Notes under the pieces: generated by a model
What the model was told of the DNA's origin: nothing
What the model saw: the letters and a program-made list of their open reading frames with translations, nothing else
Databases searched by the model: none
Position numbers and translations under genes: made by a program
Origin: an uncultured Panacagrimonas sp.
GTDB lineage: Bacteria; Pseudomonadota; Gammaproteobacteria; Nevskiales; Nevskiaceae
Assembly (NCBI GenBank): GCA_946481265.1
Contig: CAMLNE010000173.1
Coordinates: 1 to 8,814 of the forward strand
Length of the DNA: 8,814 bases
Direction of reading: 5' to 3'
Part shown: positions 1 to 6,615 of the stretch, in pieces
Layout: each line of letters opens with the position of its first letter
How positions within the stretch are numbered: position 1 is the stretch's first letter

Positions 1-247
1 GGCGCTCGGAGATGGTCGCGGGTGGTCGTGGGCGATCGAGCGCCTGCTGGGGCCCCGCCCGGACCGACCGCCAGGTCGTCCATGTGCCGCATCCGCGTGA
101 AGCTGTGCGCAAGCAGGCTAGGGAGGACAGGGAGGGGCTGGCTTGCGTTTACCGGTTGCTCGACCAACGGCACTTGCCATGCGGCTGGCCGTCGAACAAG
201 ATTTAACTCCAGTAAAAAAATTTAGTTGACTAAAACGGAGGAGTCCG
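1..247. other. Left-edge region without a confident gene
   Basis: No recognisable gene lies here. One plus-strand frame is open from the window edge to a TGA at about 98-100 and reads roughly WSWAIERLLGPRPDRP before the end, which could be the C-terminus of an upstream gene. The minus strand also has a short open frame running off the edge from ATG codons at 92 and 83, which could be the start of a divergent gene. Neither has a readable ribosome-binding site or a family I recognise, so I call neither. From about 200 the composition switches to AT-rich in front of the AraC gene. Confidence 0.4.
221..234. promoter_or_regulatory. Palindromic operator candidate before the AraC-TetR pair
   Basis: The 14-bp sequence TTTAGTTGACTAAA is a perfect inverted repeat of TTTAGT around a 2-bp centre. 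It sits in an AT-rich island (about 200-236) within otherwise very GC-rich DNA and ends two bases before the ribosome-binding site (GGAGGAG, 237-243) of the AraC gene. A weaker, imperfect dyad with similar half-sites (TTTAACT..AGTAAA) lies just upstream at 202-216. Short AT-rich dyads like this are typical TetR- or MarR-type operators. The TetR protein encoded at 1042-1776 is the nearest candidate ligand, so autoregulation is plausible but inferred. Confidence 0.5.
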
Positions 248-1042
248 ATGAAGGTCAATGCCATCAAGTGCGGGGCGCGGGCGCTGCACCGCGACCGGAT
301 CATGCTGGTCACGCCGACGCGCATCGCGTACCGCAGCCTGTTTGGACGGCCCGGCGTGCGGATCTTTGGCGCGTGGATCTTCTACATCGCCCTCGACCAG
401 CCCTTCGAGATCAGCTGCGATAGCGCAGCGCCCGACCGCCGCTGGATCGCGCTGGTCCCACCCTACGTGCCGCACCGGGTGAGCACGCCGGATCGTTCGC
501 TCGCGCAGGTATTGCTAGAGGCGGAAACCATCGCGGACGGCAACGAACTGCATGCGACGATCGGCGAGCCCGATCGCGCGGCGCGTACCCGCCAGCGCAT
601 TCTCCGGGCATTTGACCGTGGGCTCGAAGAACCGTCGGCATTCGACCGGCACTTCTTCGGCTTCGAGCCTGCCGCGCCGCTCCTGGATCCGCGGGTCGCC
701 GGCGCGGTCAGGGCGATCTCGCAGGGACGCGGTCATGCCCTGCTGGCCGACGATTTCGCGCGCAGGGCCGGCCTGTCGGTCTCGCGCTACACCCACCTGT
801 TCACCCGCCAGACCGGCGTCTCGTTCCGGCGCATGCGCGCCTGGAAGCGCGCGCGCGGCCTGCTGCCACTGGTGGCGCAGCCGGCAAGCCTGGTGGACGT
901 GGCCCTGGACACCGGCTACGCGGACTCCACGCATTTCTGCCACTCGATCCGCCAGTTCTACGGCTACAAGCCCAGCGACATCTTCACCGGCTCGCGCCGG
1001 CTCGCCGTGGTGGCGCAGTGGTCGCAACCGGCGCTGGCCTGA
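248..1042 (+). CDS. AraC-family transcriptional regulator
   Basis: This encodes a 264-residue DNA-binding regulator. The C-terminal third is a standard AraC/XylS double helix-turn-helix. The first helix-turn-helix covers about residues 163-188 (LLADDFARRAGLSVSRYTHLF). The second covers about 213-240, with the conserved pattern GYADSTHFCHSIRQFYGYKP (residues 223-242) that marks this family. The N-terminal half, about residues 1-145, is a sensor region resembling no ligand-binding domain I can name. The ATG at 248 is chosen because GGAGGAG ends four bases before it. Its stop codon overlaps the start of the TetR gene by one base, so the two are probably translationally coupled. The effector is unknown; by position it may control the TIGR03084-type gene and the acyl-CoA ligase/dehydrogenase operon downstream. 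The family is secure; the regulon is inferred. Confidence 0.93.
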   Translation: MKVNAIKCGARALHRDRIMLVTPTRIAYRSLFGRPGVRIFGAWIFYIALDQPFEISCDSAAPDRRWIALVPPYVPHRVSTPDRSLAQVLLEAETIADGNELHATIGEPDRAARTRQRILRAFDRGLEEPSAFDRHFFGFEPAAPLLDPRVAGAVRAISQGRGHALLADDFARRAGLSVSRYTHLFTRQTGVSFRRMRAWKRARGLLPLVAQPASLVDVALDTGYADSTHFCHSIRQFYGYKPSDIFTGSRRLAVVAQWSQPALA

Positions 1043-1776
1043 TGGCGGCAGGGCAGGCCGCCGAAGCGGTGCCCATTGCGGCGGTCACGATCCGCGAGCG
1101 CGGGCTGCACGAGCGGCGCCTGCGCATCCTGGTCGCGGCCGAGGCGCTGATCCGCGAAACGGGCAGCACGGACTTCACCGTCGCCACGCTGGCTGCGCGT
1201 GCCGGGCTCAGCGGCCCCACGCCGTACAACCTGTTCGGCTCCAAGGCGGCGATTCTCTACGCGCTGCTCAATCGCTCGCTGGACCTGGTCTTCGCGGGCA
1301 AAACGAAGATCGACGCTAAGCTCGACCCGGTGGCGCGCGTGCTGGCGGCCGCGAGCCTGGGCGCCGATGTCTTCACCGGCGATCCCGCGTTCTTTCGACC
1401 GATCTACCAGTTCCTGCTCGGCGTGGACGACGCGGTCCATCGCCCGGCGTTCCTGGAGCGCTCGATGCAGTACTGGCGACACGCGCTCGAACCCCTGATC
1501 GATTCCGGGCAGGTCCCGCTGGCCCATCGTGGCGACCGCCTGGCCCGGATGATGGTCCTCAACTTCATGGCCGCCCTGGAGTTCTGGGTGCACCTCGAGC
1601 TCGACCATGGGCAGTTCCGCGCGCAGGTGCTCTATGGCACCGCGCTGCTGCTGCTCGGATTCGCCACCGGTCGACAGCGCGAGGTGTTGCTGCGGCAGAT
1701 CCGGTCGCTCGAGCGCCGCCTGCCGCGATCGTTTGCAAGGCCACACTCCCCCGGTGGAGGCGCGACGGCGAACTGA
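1042..1776 (+). CDS. TetR/AcrR-family transcriptional regulator
   Basis: This encodes a 244-residue TetR-type repressor candidate. Residues about 24-70 form the DNA-binding domain: a first helix (RRLRILVAAEALIRETG), then the helix-turn-helix VATLAARAGLSGPTPYNLFGSK (47-68), whose YNLFGSK matches the family's usual YxHFxSK end. The rest, about 90-225, is an alpha-helical ligand-binding and dimer region rich in Leu, Phe and Trp, consistent with a hydrophobic effector such as an acyl-CoA, but this is inference. The start is ATG 1042, embedded in the TGATG overlap with the AraC stop; a GTG at 1018 is in frame but lies inside the AraC gene. An AraC and a TetR gene in one transcript is less common than either alone. 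The palindrome at 221-234 may be its operator. Confidence 0.93.
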   Translation: MAAGQAAEAVPIAAVTIRERGLHERRLRILVAAEALIRETGSTDFTVATLAARAGLSGPTPYNLFGSKAAILYALLNRSLDLVFAGKTKIDAKLDPVARVLAAASLGADVFTGDPAFFRPIYQFLLGVDDAVHRPAFLERSMQYWRHALEPLIDSGQVPLAHRGDRLARMMVLNFMAALEFWVHLELDHGQFRAQVLYGTALLLLGFATGRQREVLLRQIRSLERRLPRSFARPHSPGGGATAN

Positions 1777-1970
1777 GCCGTCCTGCGCCCGGCGGGGCTT
1801 GAGCCCAGGCATCCTTGGCGCCGTCGACACATGATGTCCTCGCGGGTCAGGTCCCCGGACAGTGCGGCGGCCTTGCGCGCACCAGCGGCCGGCCGGTGGA
1901 AGCAAGCCCGATCCCCTGCGGGCTCTGACAATCGATGCCGTATCCCGCTGAGCGGAGGCCAGACGCCCAC

Positions 1971-2780
1971 ATGATCCAGGAAGTCGAAGACCTGCGTGAT
2001 GAGGGCAAGGCGCTCGAGGCTCTGCTCGCCGAGCTGGGTCCCGAGCTGTGGTCGCGTGAAACCCCTTTCAAGCGCTGGACCGTCTGGGACGTGGTGGCGC
2101 ACCTGCACCTGTCCGATCAATGGGCGTTGGCCGCCTTGCAGGGGCGCGATGCCTTCAACCGCGCCGCCGCGCCGGTGTTTGCCGCGCTCGGCCAGGGGAC
2201 GCCCTTGAAGGCATTCACCCGCGCGCAGTTCCGGGGCTGGCCGGGCGCGGCGATCCTGCCGGCCTGGGCGGCCTGCTTCGAGGCGATCATCGGGCAGTTC
2301 CGTGCGCTCGATCCCAAAACGCGGCTCGCCTGGTTCGGCCCGGACATGGGGGCGCGCAGCTTCGTGACGGCGCGTTACATGGAGACCTGGGCACACGGCC
2401 AGGACGTCTATGACCTGCTGGGCCGCCCTCGTCCCTACTCGGACGCGATCCGCTCGATTGCGACGCTGGGTGTGAAGACCTTTGGCTTCACGTTCGCCAA
2501 TCGCCGGCAGGCCGCGCCGACACCGGAGCCCTACGTGCGGCTGCTGGCGCCCTCGGGTGCGACCTGGGAGTGGAACACGCCCTCGGAGACCGACCGCGTC
2601 GACGGCCTGGCCACCGAGTTCTGCCATGTCGTCACGCAGAACCGCAACGTCGCCGATACCGGTCTGGAGGTGCGCGGAGAGGCGGCCACGCGCTGGATGG
2701 CGATCGCCCAGTGCTTTGCCGGCGGGCCGGAGGATCCTCCGGCGCCCGGATCGCGCACCGCAGGCCCGACATCGAGTTGA
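1971..2780 (+). CDS. TIGR03084-type DinB/mycothiol-isomerase-like metal-binding protein
   Basis: This encodes a 269-residue soluble protein resembling the four-helix-bundle superfamily of DinB and the N-terminal domain of mycothiol-dependent maleylpyruvate isomerase, specifically the TIGR03084 type. The N-terminal part has the typical pattern TPFKRWTVWDVVAHLHLSDQW (about residues 31-51), with His44 as a likely metal ligand. The second ligand motif is RYMETWAHGQDVYDLLG (135-151), with His142 and Asp145. The C-terminus (VRGEAATRWMAIAQCFAG, 234-251) also fits the family. ATG 1971 is preferred over ATG 1935: family members begin near this helix, and GGAGG lies at 1954-1958, although its 12-base spacing is long. 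The enzymatic role of TIGR03084 proteins is not established. They are mostly known to me from Actinobacteria beside acyl-CoA genes, and the context here is similar. Confidence 0.82.
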   Translation: MIQEVEDLRDEGKALEALLAELGPELWSRETPFKRWTVWDVVAHLHLSDQWALAALQGRDAFNRAAAPVFAALGQGTPLKAFTRAQFRGWPGAAILPAWAACFEAIIGQFRALDPKTRLAWFGPDMGARSFVTARYMETWAHGQDVYDLLGRPRPYSDAIRSIATLGVKTFGFTFANRRQAAPTPEPYVRLLAPSGATWEWNTPSETDRVDGLATEFCHVVTQNRNVADTGLEVRGEAATRWMAIAQCFAGGPEDPPAPGSRTAGPTSS

Positions 2781-2798
2781 TCCGCCGCGGGTCGATCA
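2778..2798. terminator. Imperfect hairpin spanning two convergent stop codons
   Basis: The 21-bp segment begins TGATC and ends GATCA, with further pairing inside (CC with GG around a three-base loop) interrupted by one mismatch and one wobble pair. The outer arms contain the TGA of the plus-strand gene (2778-2780) and the TGA of the minus-strand dehydrogenase (2796-2798). It could act in both directions, but there is no T-tract on either side. Two convergent TGA stops also give some symmetry by chance, so support is weak. Confidence 0.25.
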
Positions 2799-3965
2799 GA
2801 TGCCGAGCTGGCGTGCGGCGAGGTCCTTCATGATTTCCTCCGAGCCGCCGCCGATCATCACCACCTTGACCTCGCGGTAGATGCGCTCGGATCTGCTGCC
2901 GCGCATATAGCCCATGCCACCGAGGATCTGGATGGCCTGGTCGGCGCAGAACTGCATCGCCTGGGTGGCAAGCACCTTGGCCATGCAGATGCGCGCCACC
3001 AGGTCGCCGGGCCGGTCGGTCCTGTGCTGGATGCGCCAGGTCAGTTCGTGCACGAGGCTGCGCGCGGCGTCGATCTTCAGCGCCATGTCCATCAGCTTGT
3101 GGCGCACGACCTGGCGTTCCGACAGCAGGGCGCCAAAGGTCTTGCGCTGGCGCGCCCAGTCCAGCGCCTCCTCGTAGCAGACCTGGGCCGAGGCGTAGGC
3201 GAATGCCGCGAGGTAGAGCCGCTCGCTGTTGAAGTTGTGCATGAAGGCGCGAAAGCCGCGGTGCTCCTCACCGACCAGGGCACTCAGCGGGACGCGGCAG
3301 TTGTCGAAATGAAGATGTGCCGTATCCGACGACCACCAGCCCATCTTCTCGAGTTCGGTGCGGGTGATCCCGGGCGTGCTGCCGTCGATCGCGAGGATGG
3401 AGATGCCCTCCGGTCCCCTGGCAGTCGGGTCGGTGCGTACCGCGGTGATGATCACGTCGGCGCGCATGCCCGAGGTGATGAAGGTCTTCTCGCCGTTGAC
3501 GACGTAATGGTCACCGTCGCGCACGGCACTCGTGCGCAGCTGCGCCACGTCCGAGCCGCCCGAGGGCTCGGTCACGGCCAGGGCTGGAATCGACTCTCCG
3601 CCGATGATCCGTGGGATCAGCCGCTCCTGCAGCGCCGCGCTCCCGGCAGCCAGCAGCAGGGGCACGGTGATGCTGTGCGAGTTGATCGAGGCCTGGATGC
3701 CACCCGCCGCGCAGCGCGCGAATTCCTCGGCGATGACGATGTTGTAGAACGCATCGGCGGGCGTGCCGCCCAGGGCTTCCGGATAGCCCACGCCCAGAAA
3801 GCCCATCTCGCCGAACCGCGTATAGAGCTCGCGCGGGAAACGTCCCGCCCGCTCCCAGTCTTCGACGTGCGGGGTGACCTCGCGGGCGATGAAGTCGCGC
3901 AGGCTGCGCCGGAACTGCTCGTGTTCGTGGCTGAAGTAATGCGGGATCGGGCTGGGCTCGCTCAT
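2796..3965 (-). CDS. Acyl-CoA dehydrogenase
   Basis: This encodes a 389-residue FAD-dependent acyl-CoA dehydrogenase, a full-length family member that introduces an alpha,beta double bond into a CoA thioester and passes electrons to ETF. Visible family motifs are ALAVTEPSGGSDV (128-140, FAD/substrate loop), RQRKTFG (272-278), QILGGMGYMRG (346-356) and the C-terminal IYREVKVVMIGGGSEEIM (362-379). At the medium-chain position, where the motif is usually IYEGT, this protein has IGGGS, so that glutamate is absent. Glu248, in NSERLYLAA, occupies the alternative position used by isovaleryl-CoA and long-chain acyl-CoA dehydrogenases. This suggests a branched, long or bulky substrate. The gene starts 7 bp after the ligase stop and is surely cotranscribed with it; its own ribosome-binding site is weak. 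The exact substrate is unknown. Confidence 0.95.
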   Translation of the reverse strand: MSEPSPIPHYFSHEHEQFRRSLRDFIAREVTPHVEDWERAGRFPRELYTRFGEMGFLGVGYPEALGGTPADAFYNIVIAEEFARCAAGGIQASINSHSITVPLLLAAGSAALQERLIPRIIGGESIPALAVTEPSGGSDVAQLRTSAVRDGDHYVVNGEKTFITSGMRADVIITAVRTDPTARGPEGISILAIDGSTPGITRTELEKMGWWSSDTAHLHFDNCRVPLSALVGEEHRGFRAFMHNFNSERLYLAAFAYASAQVCYEEALDWARQRKTFGALLSERQVVRHKLMDMALKIDAARSLVHELTWRIQHRTDRPGDLVARICMAKVLATQAMQFCADQAIQILGGMGYMRGSRSERIYREVKVVMIGGGSEEIMKDLAARQLGI

Positions 3966-3972
3966 GCGTGGA

Positions 3973-5535
3973 TCAGCTCTTTCCGAAGAGGTGTCGATGA
4001 TCCGAGCGCAAGACGTGCTTGAGTACCTTGCCGGTGACGGTCATCGGGAATTGCTCGAGGAACACGACCTTCTTCGGGACTTCGTGCAGGCCCAGTCGGG
4101 CCTTGCACCAGTCGATCACCTCGGACTCGCTCAGCGTCTGCCCGGGCTTGGTGACAACGAAGGCGGTGACCGCTTCGATCCAATGCGCATGCGGCAGGCC
4201 GACGACGGCGGCCGCCGAGATGGCGGGGTTGCCGAGCAGCGCGCCTTCGACCGTGCACGAGGCGACGTTCTCGCCGCCCGACTTGATCATGTCCTTCTTG
4301 CGATCGTGGAAAAGGAACTGGCCATCCTCGTCGATCAGGCCCAGGTCGCCGGTGTGATGCCAGCCGTGCGCGCGGGCAGCGGCGGTGGCCTCGGGATCCT
4401 TGAGGTACTCCATCATCACCGTCGGACCGCGCACCACCAGTTCGCCGGCCTGGCCACGCGGCAGGAGCCGCCCCTGGTCGTCCATGATCGCGAACTCCGC
4501 GGTGAGACCCGGCTGGCCCCAGTACTGGCCCTGCTTCTCGAACTGCAGCTCGGGCTTGAAGACGCAGGCGGACGGGTAGACCTCGGTCTGGCCGCTGCTG
4601 AGCGCGAAGCGTGGGCAGATCTCGCGAATCATGCGGGTCAGCGTCTCGGGATCCATCGGCGTCATCGCATACAGGCCGTAACGCATCGAATCGAAGCGGT
4701 ACCGGGTCCGATCCGGATGATCCAGCACCGCGCGCCACATCGTCGGCAGGGCGAAGCACCAGGTGACGCGGTGATTGGTGATGTGCTCCATGAGCGTGCG
4801 CGCATCGAACCCGCGCATGACGACCTGCGTGGCGCCGCGATGGAGAAAGGACGTCACCAGCGTGTGCTGCGCGCAATGGAAGAACGGCAGCATGGCGACG
4901 GTGACGTCGTCCTGGCGCATCTCCATTTCGATGATGTTGTTGAGCGTGGCCAGGTACACGGCCAGATGGCTGATCACCACCCCCTTCTGCTGCGCCGTGG
5001 TCCCGCTGGTGAACATGACGATGGCCGGATCCCGGTCCGCGATGTCGAGTTCGGGCTCGTCGGTCGGTTGCCCCTCGCAGGCCTGCTCGAAGGAGGGCAG
5101 CGAGGCGTCGCCCGGGAAGCCGGGGGTGGCCAGGCTCAGCATCGGCGGCGGCGTTCGACCGGGTCCCTGCATGATCGGCAGGAAGGCGGTATCGACGATC
5201 AGCAGCCGTGCCTCCACCTTGTCCAGGATGTAATCGAGCTGCTCGCGCTTGAGCAGGGTGTTCATCGGGACCCAGACCAGGCCGGCACGGGCGATGCCAT
5301 AGGCACTGATGATGAAGTCGAGCGAGTTCCCGCACAGCGCCGCCACCGCGTCGCCTTTGCTGAGCCCCTTGGAGCGCAGGTAATGGGCAAACTGGTTGCA
5401 GCGCCGATCCAGCTCGCCAAAGGTGATGCGACGCTCGCCTTCGATGAAGGCGATCTTGTCCGGATGCAGGGAGGTCGGACGGCGGATGATGTCGCCGACG
5501 GCGACGCGGTTGATCGAAGTGGGCTTCGTTTCCAC
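3973..5535 (-). CDS. AMP-dependent acyl-CoA synthetase (ligase)
   Basis: This encodes a 520-residue adenylate-forming enzyme that would activate a carboxylic acid through an acyl-AMP to its CoA thioester. The core motifs are in order: the phosphate-binding loop TSGTTAQQKGV (176-186), GQTE (315-318), GWHHTGDLG (391-399), the hinge region DRKKDMIKSGGEN (411-423), and the C-terminal PMTVTGK with catalytic Lys503. The phosphate loop departs from the usual TSGTTGxPKG: Gly becomes Ala181 and Pro becomes Gln183, while the lysine (184) stays. The start is GTG 5535, with GGAG about ten bases upstream; no ATG lies nearby in frame. It is the first gene of the two-gene operon with the dehydrogenase. Relatives include medium/long-chain fatty acid and cyclohexanecarboxylate or cholate-type ligases; sequence alone does not choose between them. 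Confidence 0.94.
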   Translation of the reverse strand: METKPTSINRVAVGDIIRRPTSLHPDKIAFIEGERRITFGELDRRCNQFAHYLRSKGLSKGDAVAALCGNSLDFIISAYGIARAGLVWVPMNTLLKREQLDYILDKVEARLLIVDTAFLPIMQGPGRTPPPMLSLATPGFPGDASLPSFEQACEGQPTDEPELDIADRDPAIVMFTSGTTAQQKGVVISHLAVYLATLNNIIEMEMRQDDVTVAMLPFFHCAQHTLVTSFLHRGATQVVMRGFDARTLMEHITNHRVTWCFALPTMWRAVLDHPDRTRYRFDSMRYGLYAMTPMDPETLTRMIREICPRFALSSGQTEVYPSACVFKPELQFEKQGQYWGQPGLTAEFAIMDDQGRLLPRGQAGELVVRGPTVMMEYLKDPEATAAARAHGWHHTGDLGLIDEDGQFLFHDRKKDMIKSGGENVASCTVEGALLGNPAISAAAVVGLPHAHWIEAVTAFVVTKPGQTLSESEVIDWCKARLGLHEVPKKVVFLEQFPMTVTGKVLKHVLRSDHRHLFGKS

Positions 5536-5819
5536 GGGTCTTGCGCTCCGGCAATGCCGTCCATTCCAGAGCGGATCGTGCGGGGGGCAAGGGGGCGGGG
5601 TCTTGCATATACAGGCTGCCCGCGTCGGCCCCGGCCGGCGCGGGCCAATGCGGGTCGTTCAGCGTTATTGGGCGAACGCGTTGAGGGCTTGCTGTCGTCG
5701 CCGCGATCGACGCCCTGCTTCGATGTCCCGGCTCGATCGAGCTTCGTGGAGGGGGCTGCCGATGCCGGGCACCAAGGCGCCATCGCGGCCGGACACCGCG
5801 CCAGCAGAGCGGCAATCGG

Positions 5820-5846
5820 TTGACATCGCTTTCCGACTGATTTAGA
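5820..5846 (+). promoter_or_regulatory. Possible sigma-70 promoter for the Ddn-like gene
   Basis: A consensus -35 hexamer TTGACA lies at 5820-5825. After a short 15-bp spacer comes TTTAGA (5841-5846), a poor -10 match with three of six bases. It points toward the gene at 5906 and would give a leader of roughly 50 bases. The good -35 in GC-rich DNA is suggestive, but the weak -10 and short spacer keep this tentative. Confidence 0.3.
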
Positions 5847-5857
5847 CGCTTGCGAAC

Positions 5858-5870
5858 CGGGCGTCGCCCG
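5858..5870. repeat. 13-bp GC-rich inverted repeat in the leader
   Basis: CGGGCGTCGCCCG is a dyad of six base pairs on each side of a single central base. It lies between the possible promoter (5820-5846) and the ribosome-binding site (5894-5898) of the Ddn-like gene, so it could be an operator or a short leader hairpin. Such GC-only dyads arise fairly often by chance in this composition. Confidence 0.25.
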
Positions 5871-5905
5871 ACGATTCCGACCCTGTCTGCTCGGGAGGTG
5901 GTCAG

Positions 5906-6406
5906 ATGGAAGAGAAGAAGTTCTCGATGCGCGACAACCCGGCCCTCAACGCCACGCACGAGGCGCTGGCGCGACGAGCGCTCCCCGATTGGATCCTCGA
6001 CCATCTCAAGCAGTACCAGGAGGACCCCGATGCCGCGCAATGGTGGGACGGGCGGCCCTTCGGTGGACATGAGCGGACGCCGACCCTGCTGCTGACGACC
6101 CAGGGCCGCAAGAGCGGACGCGTCTCGACCATGCCGCTCATCTACGGGAAGGATGGCGGCCGCTATGTGCTGGTGGGCTCAAAGGGCGGTGCAGCGGACC
6201 ATCCCGCCTGGTATCTCAACCTGCTCGCGAATCCACTTGTGGAGCTGCAGGTGGGAGAAGAACAGTTCAGGGCACGTGGCCGGGACGCAGATCCGGCGGA
6301 ACGCCAGCGGCTGATGGAAATGATGACGTCGGTCTATCCACCGTATTCGGCGTACCAGGAACGTACGGATCGCGTGCTGCCGGTGGTGGTTCTCGAGCGC
6401 GTTTGA
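5906..6406 (+). CDS. Ddn-like deazaflavin/F420-type nitroreductase-family protein
   Basis: This encodes a 166-residue protein of the split-barrel deazaflavin-dependent oxidoreductase family (F420H2-dependent quinone reductase/Ddn type). The signature regions are TLLLTTQGRKSGRVSTMPLIY (60-80) and VGSKGGAADHPAWYLNLLANP (90-110), the phosphate- and deazaflavin-contacting segments in characterised mycobacterial members. The N-terminal 58 residues, with WWDGRPFGG, form an extension seen in proteobacterial-looking members. Those members may use F420, FMN or another ligand, so the cofactor is not settled. The start is well supported: GGGAGGTG lies at 5893-5900, about seven bases before ATG 5906. The TGA overlaps the TTG start of the permease gene, suggesting coupling. 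It may reduce an unsaturated or quinone intermediate, but no substrate can be read from the sequence. Confidence 0.88.
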   Translation: MEEKKFSMRDNPALNATHEALARRALPDWILDHLKQYQEDPDAAQWWDGRPFGGHERTPTLLLTTQGRKSGRVSTMPLIYGKDGGRYVLVGSKGGAADHPAWYLNLLANPLVELQVGEEQFRARGRDADPAERQRLMEMMTSVYPPYSAYQERTDRVLPVVVLERV

Positions 6407-6615
6407 CGTCTGCGCGGACGTCGCTGGGCTTGCTCCTCTCGCTCGAGGGACTGTTGATTGCCTGCATGCTGCAGCTTTGGCCCCTGAAGGCCGCGGTCTG
6501 GATGGCACATCTACCGCCGCATTGGGTGCAGGACTGGGCCACGCTCCTGGCGCAGTGGGTGCCGTTCGACGCCGCCCAGGGCGAGGAAGGCGTGAGCGTG
6601 CAGGCTCGTTGCTGA
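6403..6615 (+). pseudogene. N-terminal fragment of a split permease
   Basis: This 70-codon frame starts at a TTG that overlaps the preceding TGA (TTGA, 6403-6406). It encodes one hydrophobic segment (about residues 7-32, LGLLLSLEGLLIACMLQLWP) and then an amphipathic stretch, AVWMAHLPPHWVQDWATLLAQWVPFD (about 31-56). The last codons, EEGVSVQARC, and the stop at 6613-6615 look out of register, while the next frame becomes strongly membrane-like from about 6606. Joined with the following frame it would give a protein of roughly 317 residues and about eight to nine membrane segments, a normal size for a COG0701-type permease. I therefore read it as the 5' part of one gene broken by a -1 shift (or a missing base) between about 6580 and 6608. 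A stand-alone small membrane protein is the alternative. Confidence 0.6.

Larger units (their letters stand above)
5536..5905. other. 370-bp divergent intergenic region
   Basis: This stretch lies between the minus-strand ligase and the plus-strand Ddn-like gene and should carry promoters for both. I see no gene: open frames here are continuations of frames antisense to the ligase, without family resemblance or ribosome-binding sites. It contains a short inverted repeat, GCGTT (5662-5666) with AACGC (5675-5679), where the right arm overlaps the perfect 8-bp palindrome AACGCGTT (5675-5682), and a GC-rich dyad at 5858-5870. A plus-strand -35-like box is noted separately. No convincing minus-strand promoter was found. 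Confidence 0.6.

Noticed and set aside
1795..1806. GGGCTTGAGCCC hairpin after the TetR gene as a terminator
   Set aside because: The loop would be only two bases and no T-tract follows, so it is unlikely to terminate transcription.
964..1905. A 313-codon minus-strand frame over the TetR gene
   Set aside because: Its composition is Arg/Gln/Gly-rich with no domain, and the TetR gene on the other strand is unambiguous.
1632..2627. A 331-codon minus-strand frame containing a protein-like piece (AALSGDLTREDIM, near 1838-1890)
   Set aside because: Only a short stretch between genes looks protein-like; the rest is antisense to the TetR and TIGR03084 genes. It may be a tiny remnant but cannot be supported as a gene.
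3962..6070. A 702-codon minus-strand open frame and a 619-codon plus-strand open frame (3964-5823) across the ligase region
   Set aside because: They are out of frame or antisense to the ligase, are Arg/Ala/Gly/His-rich, and match no family. Long shadow frames are expected at this GC content.
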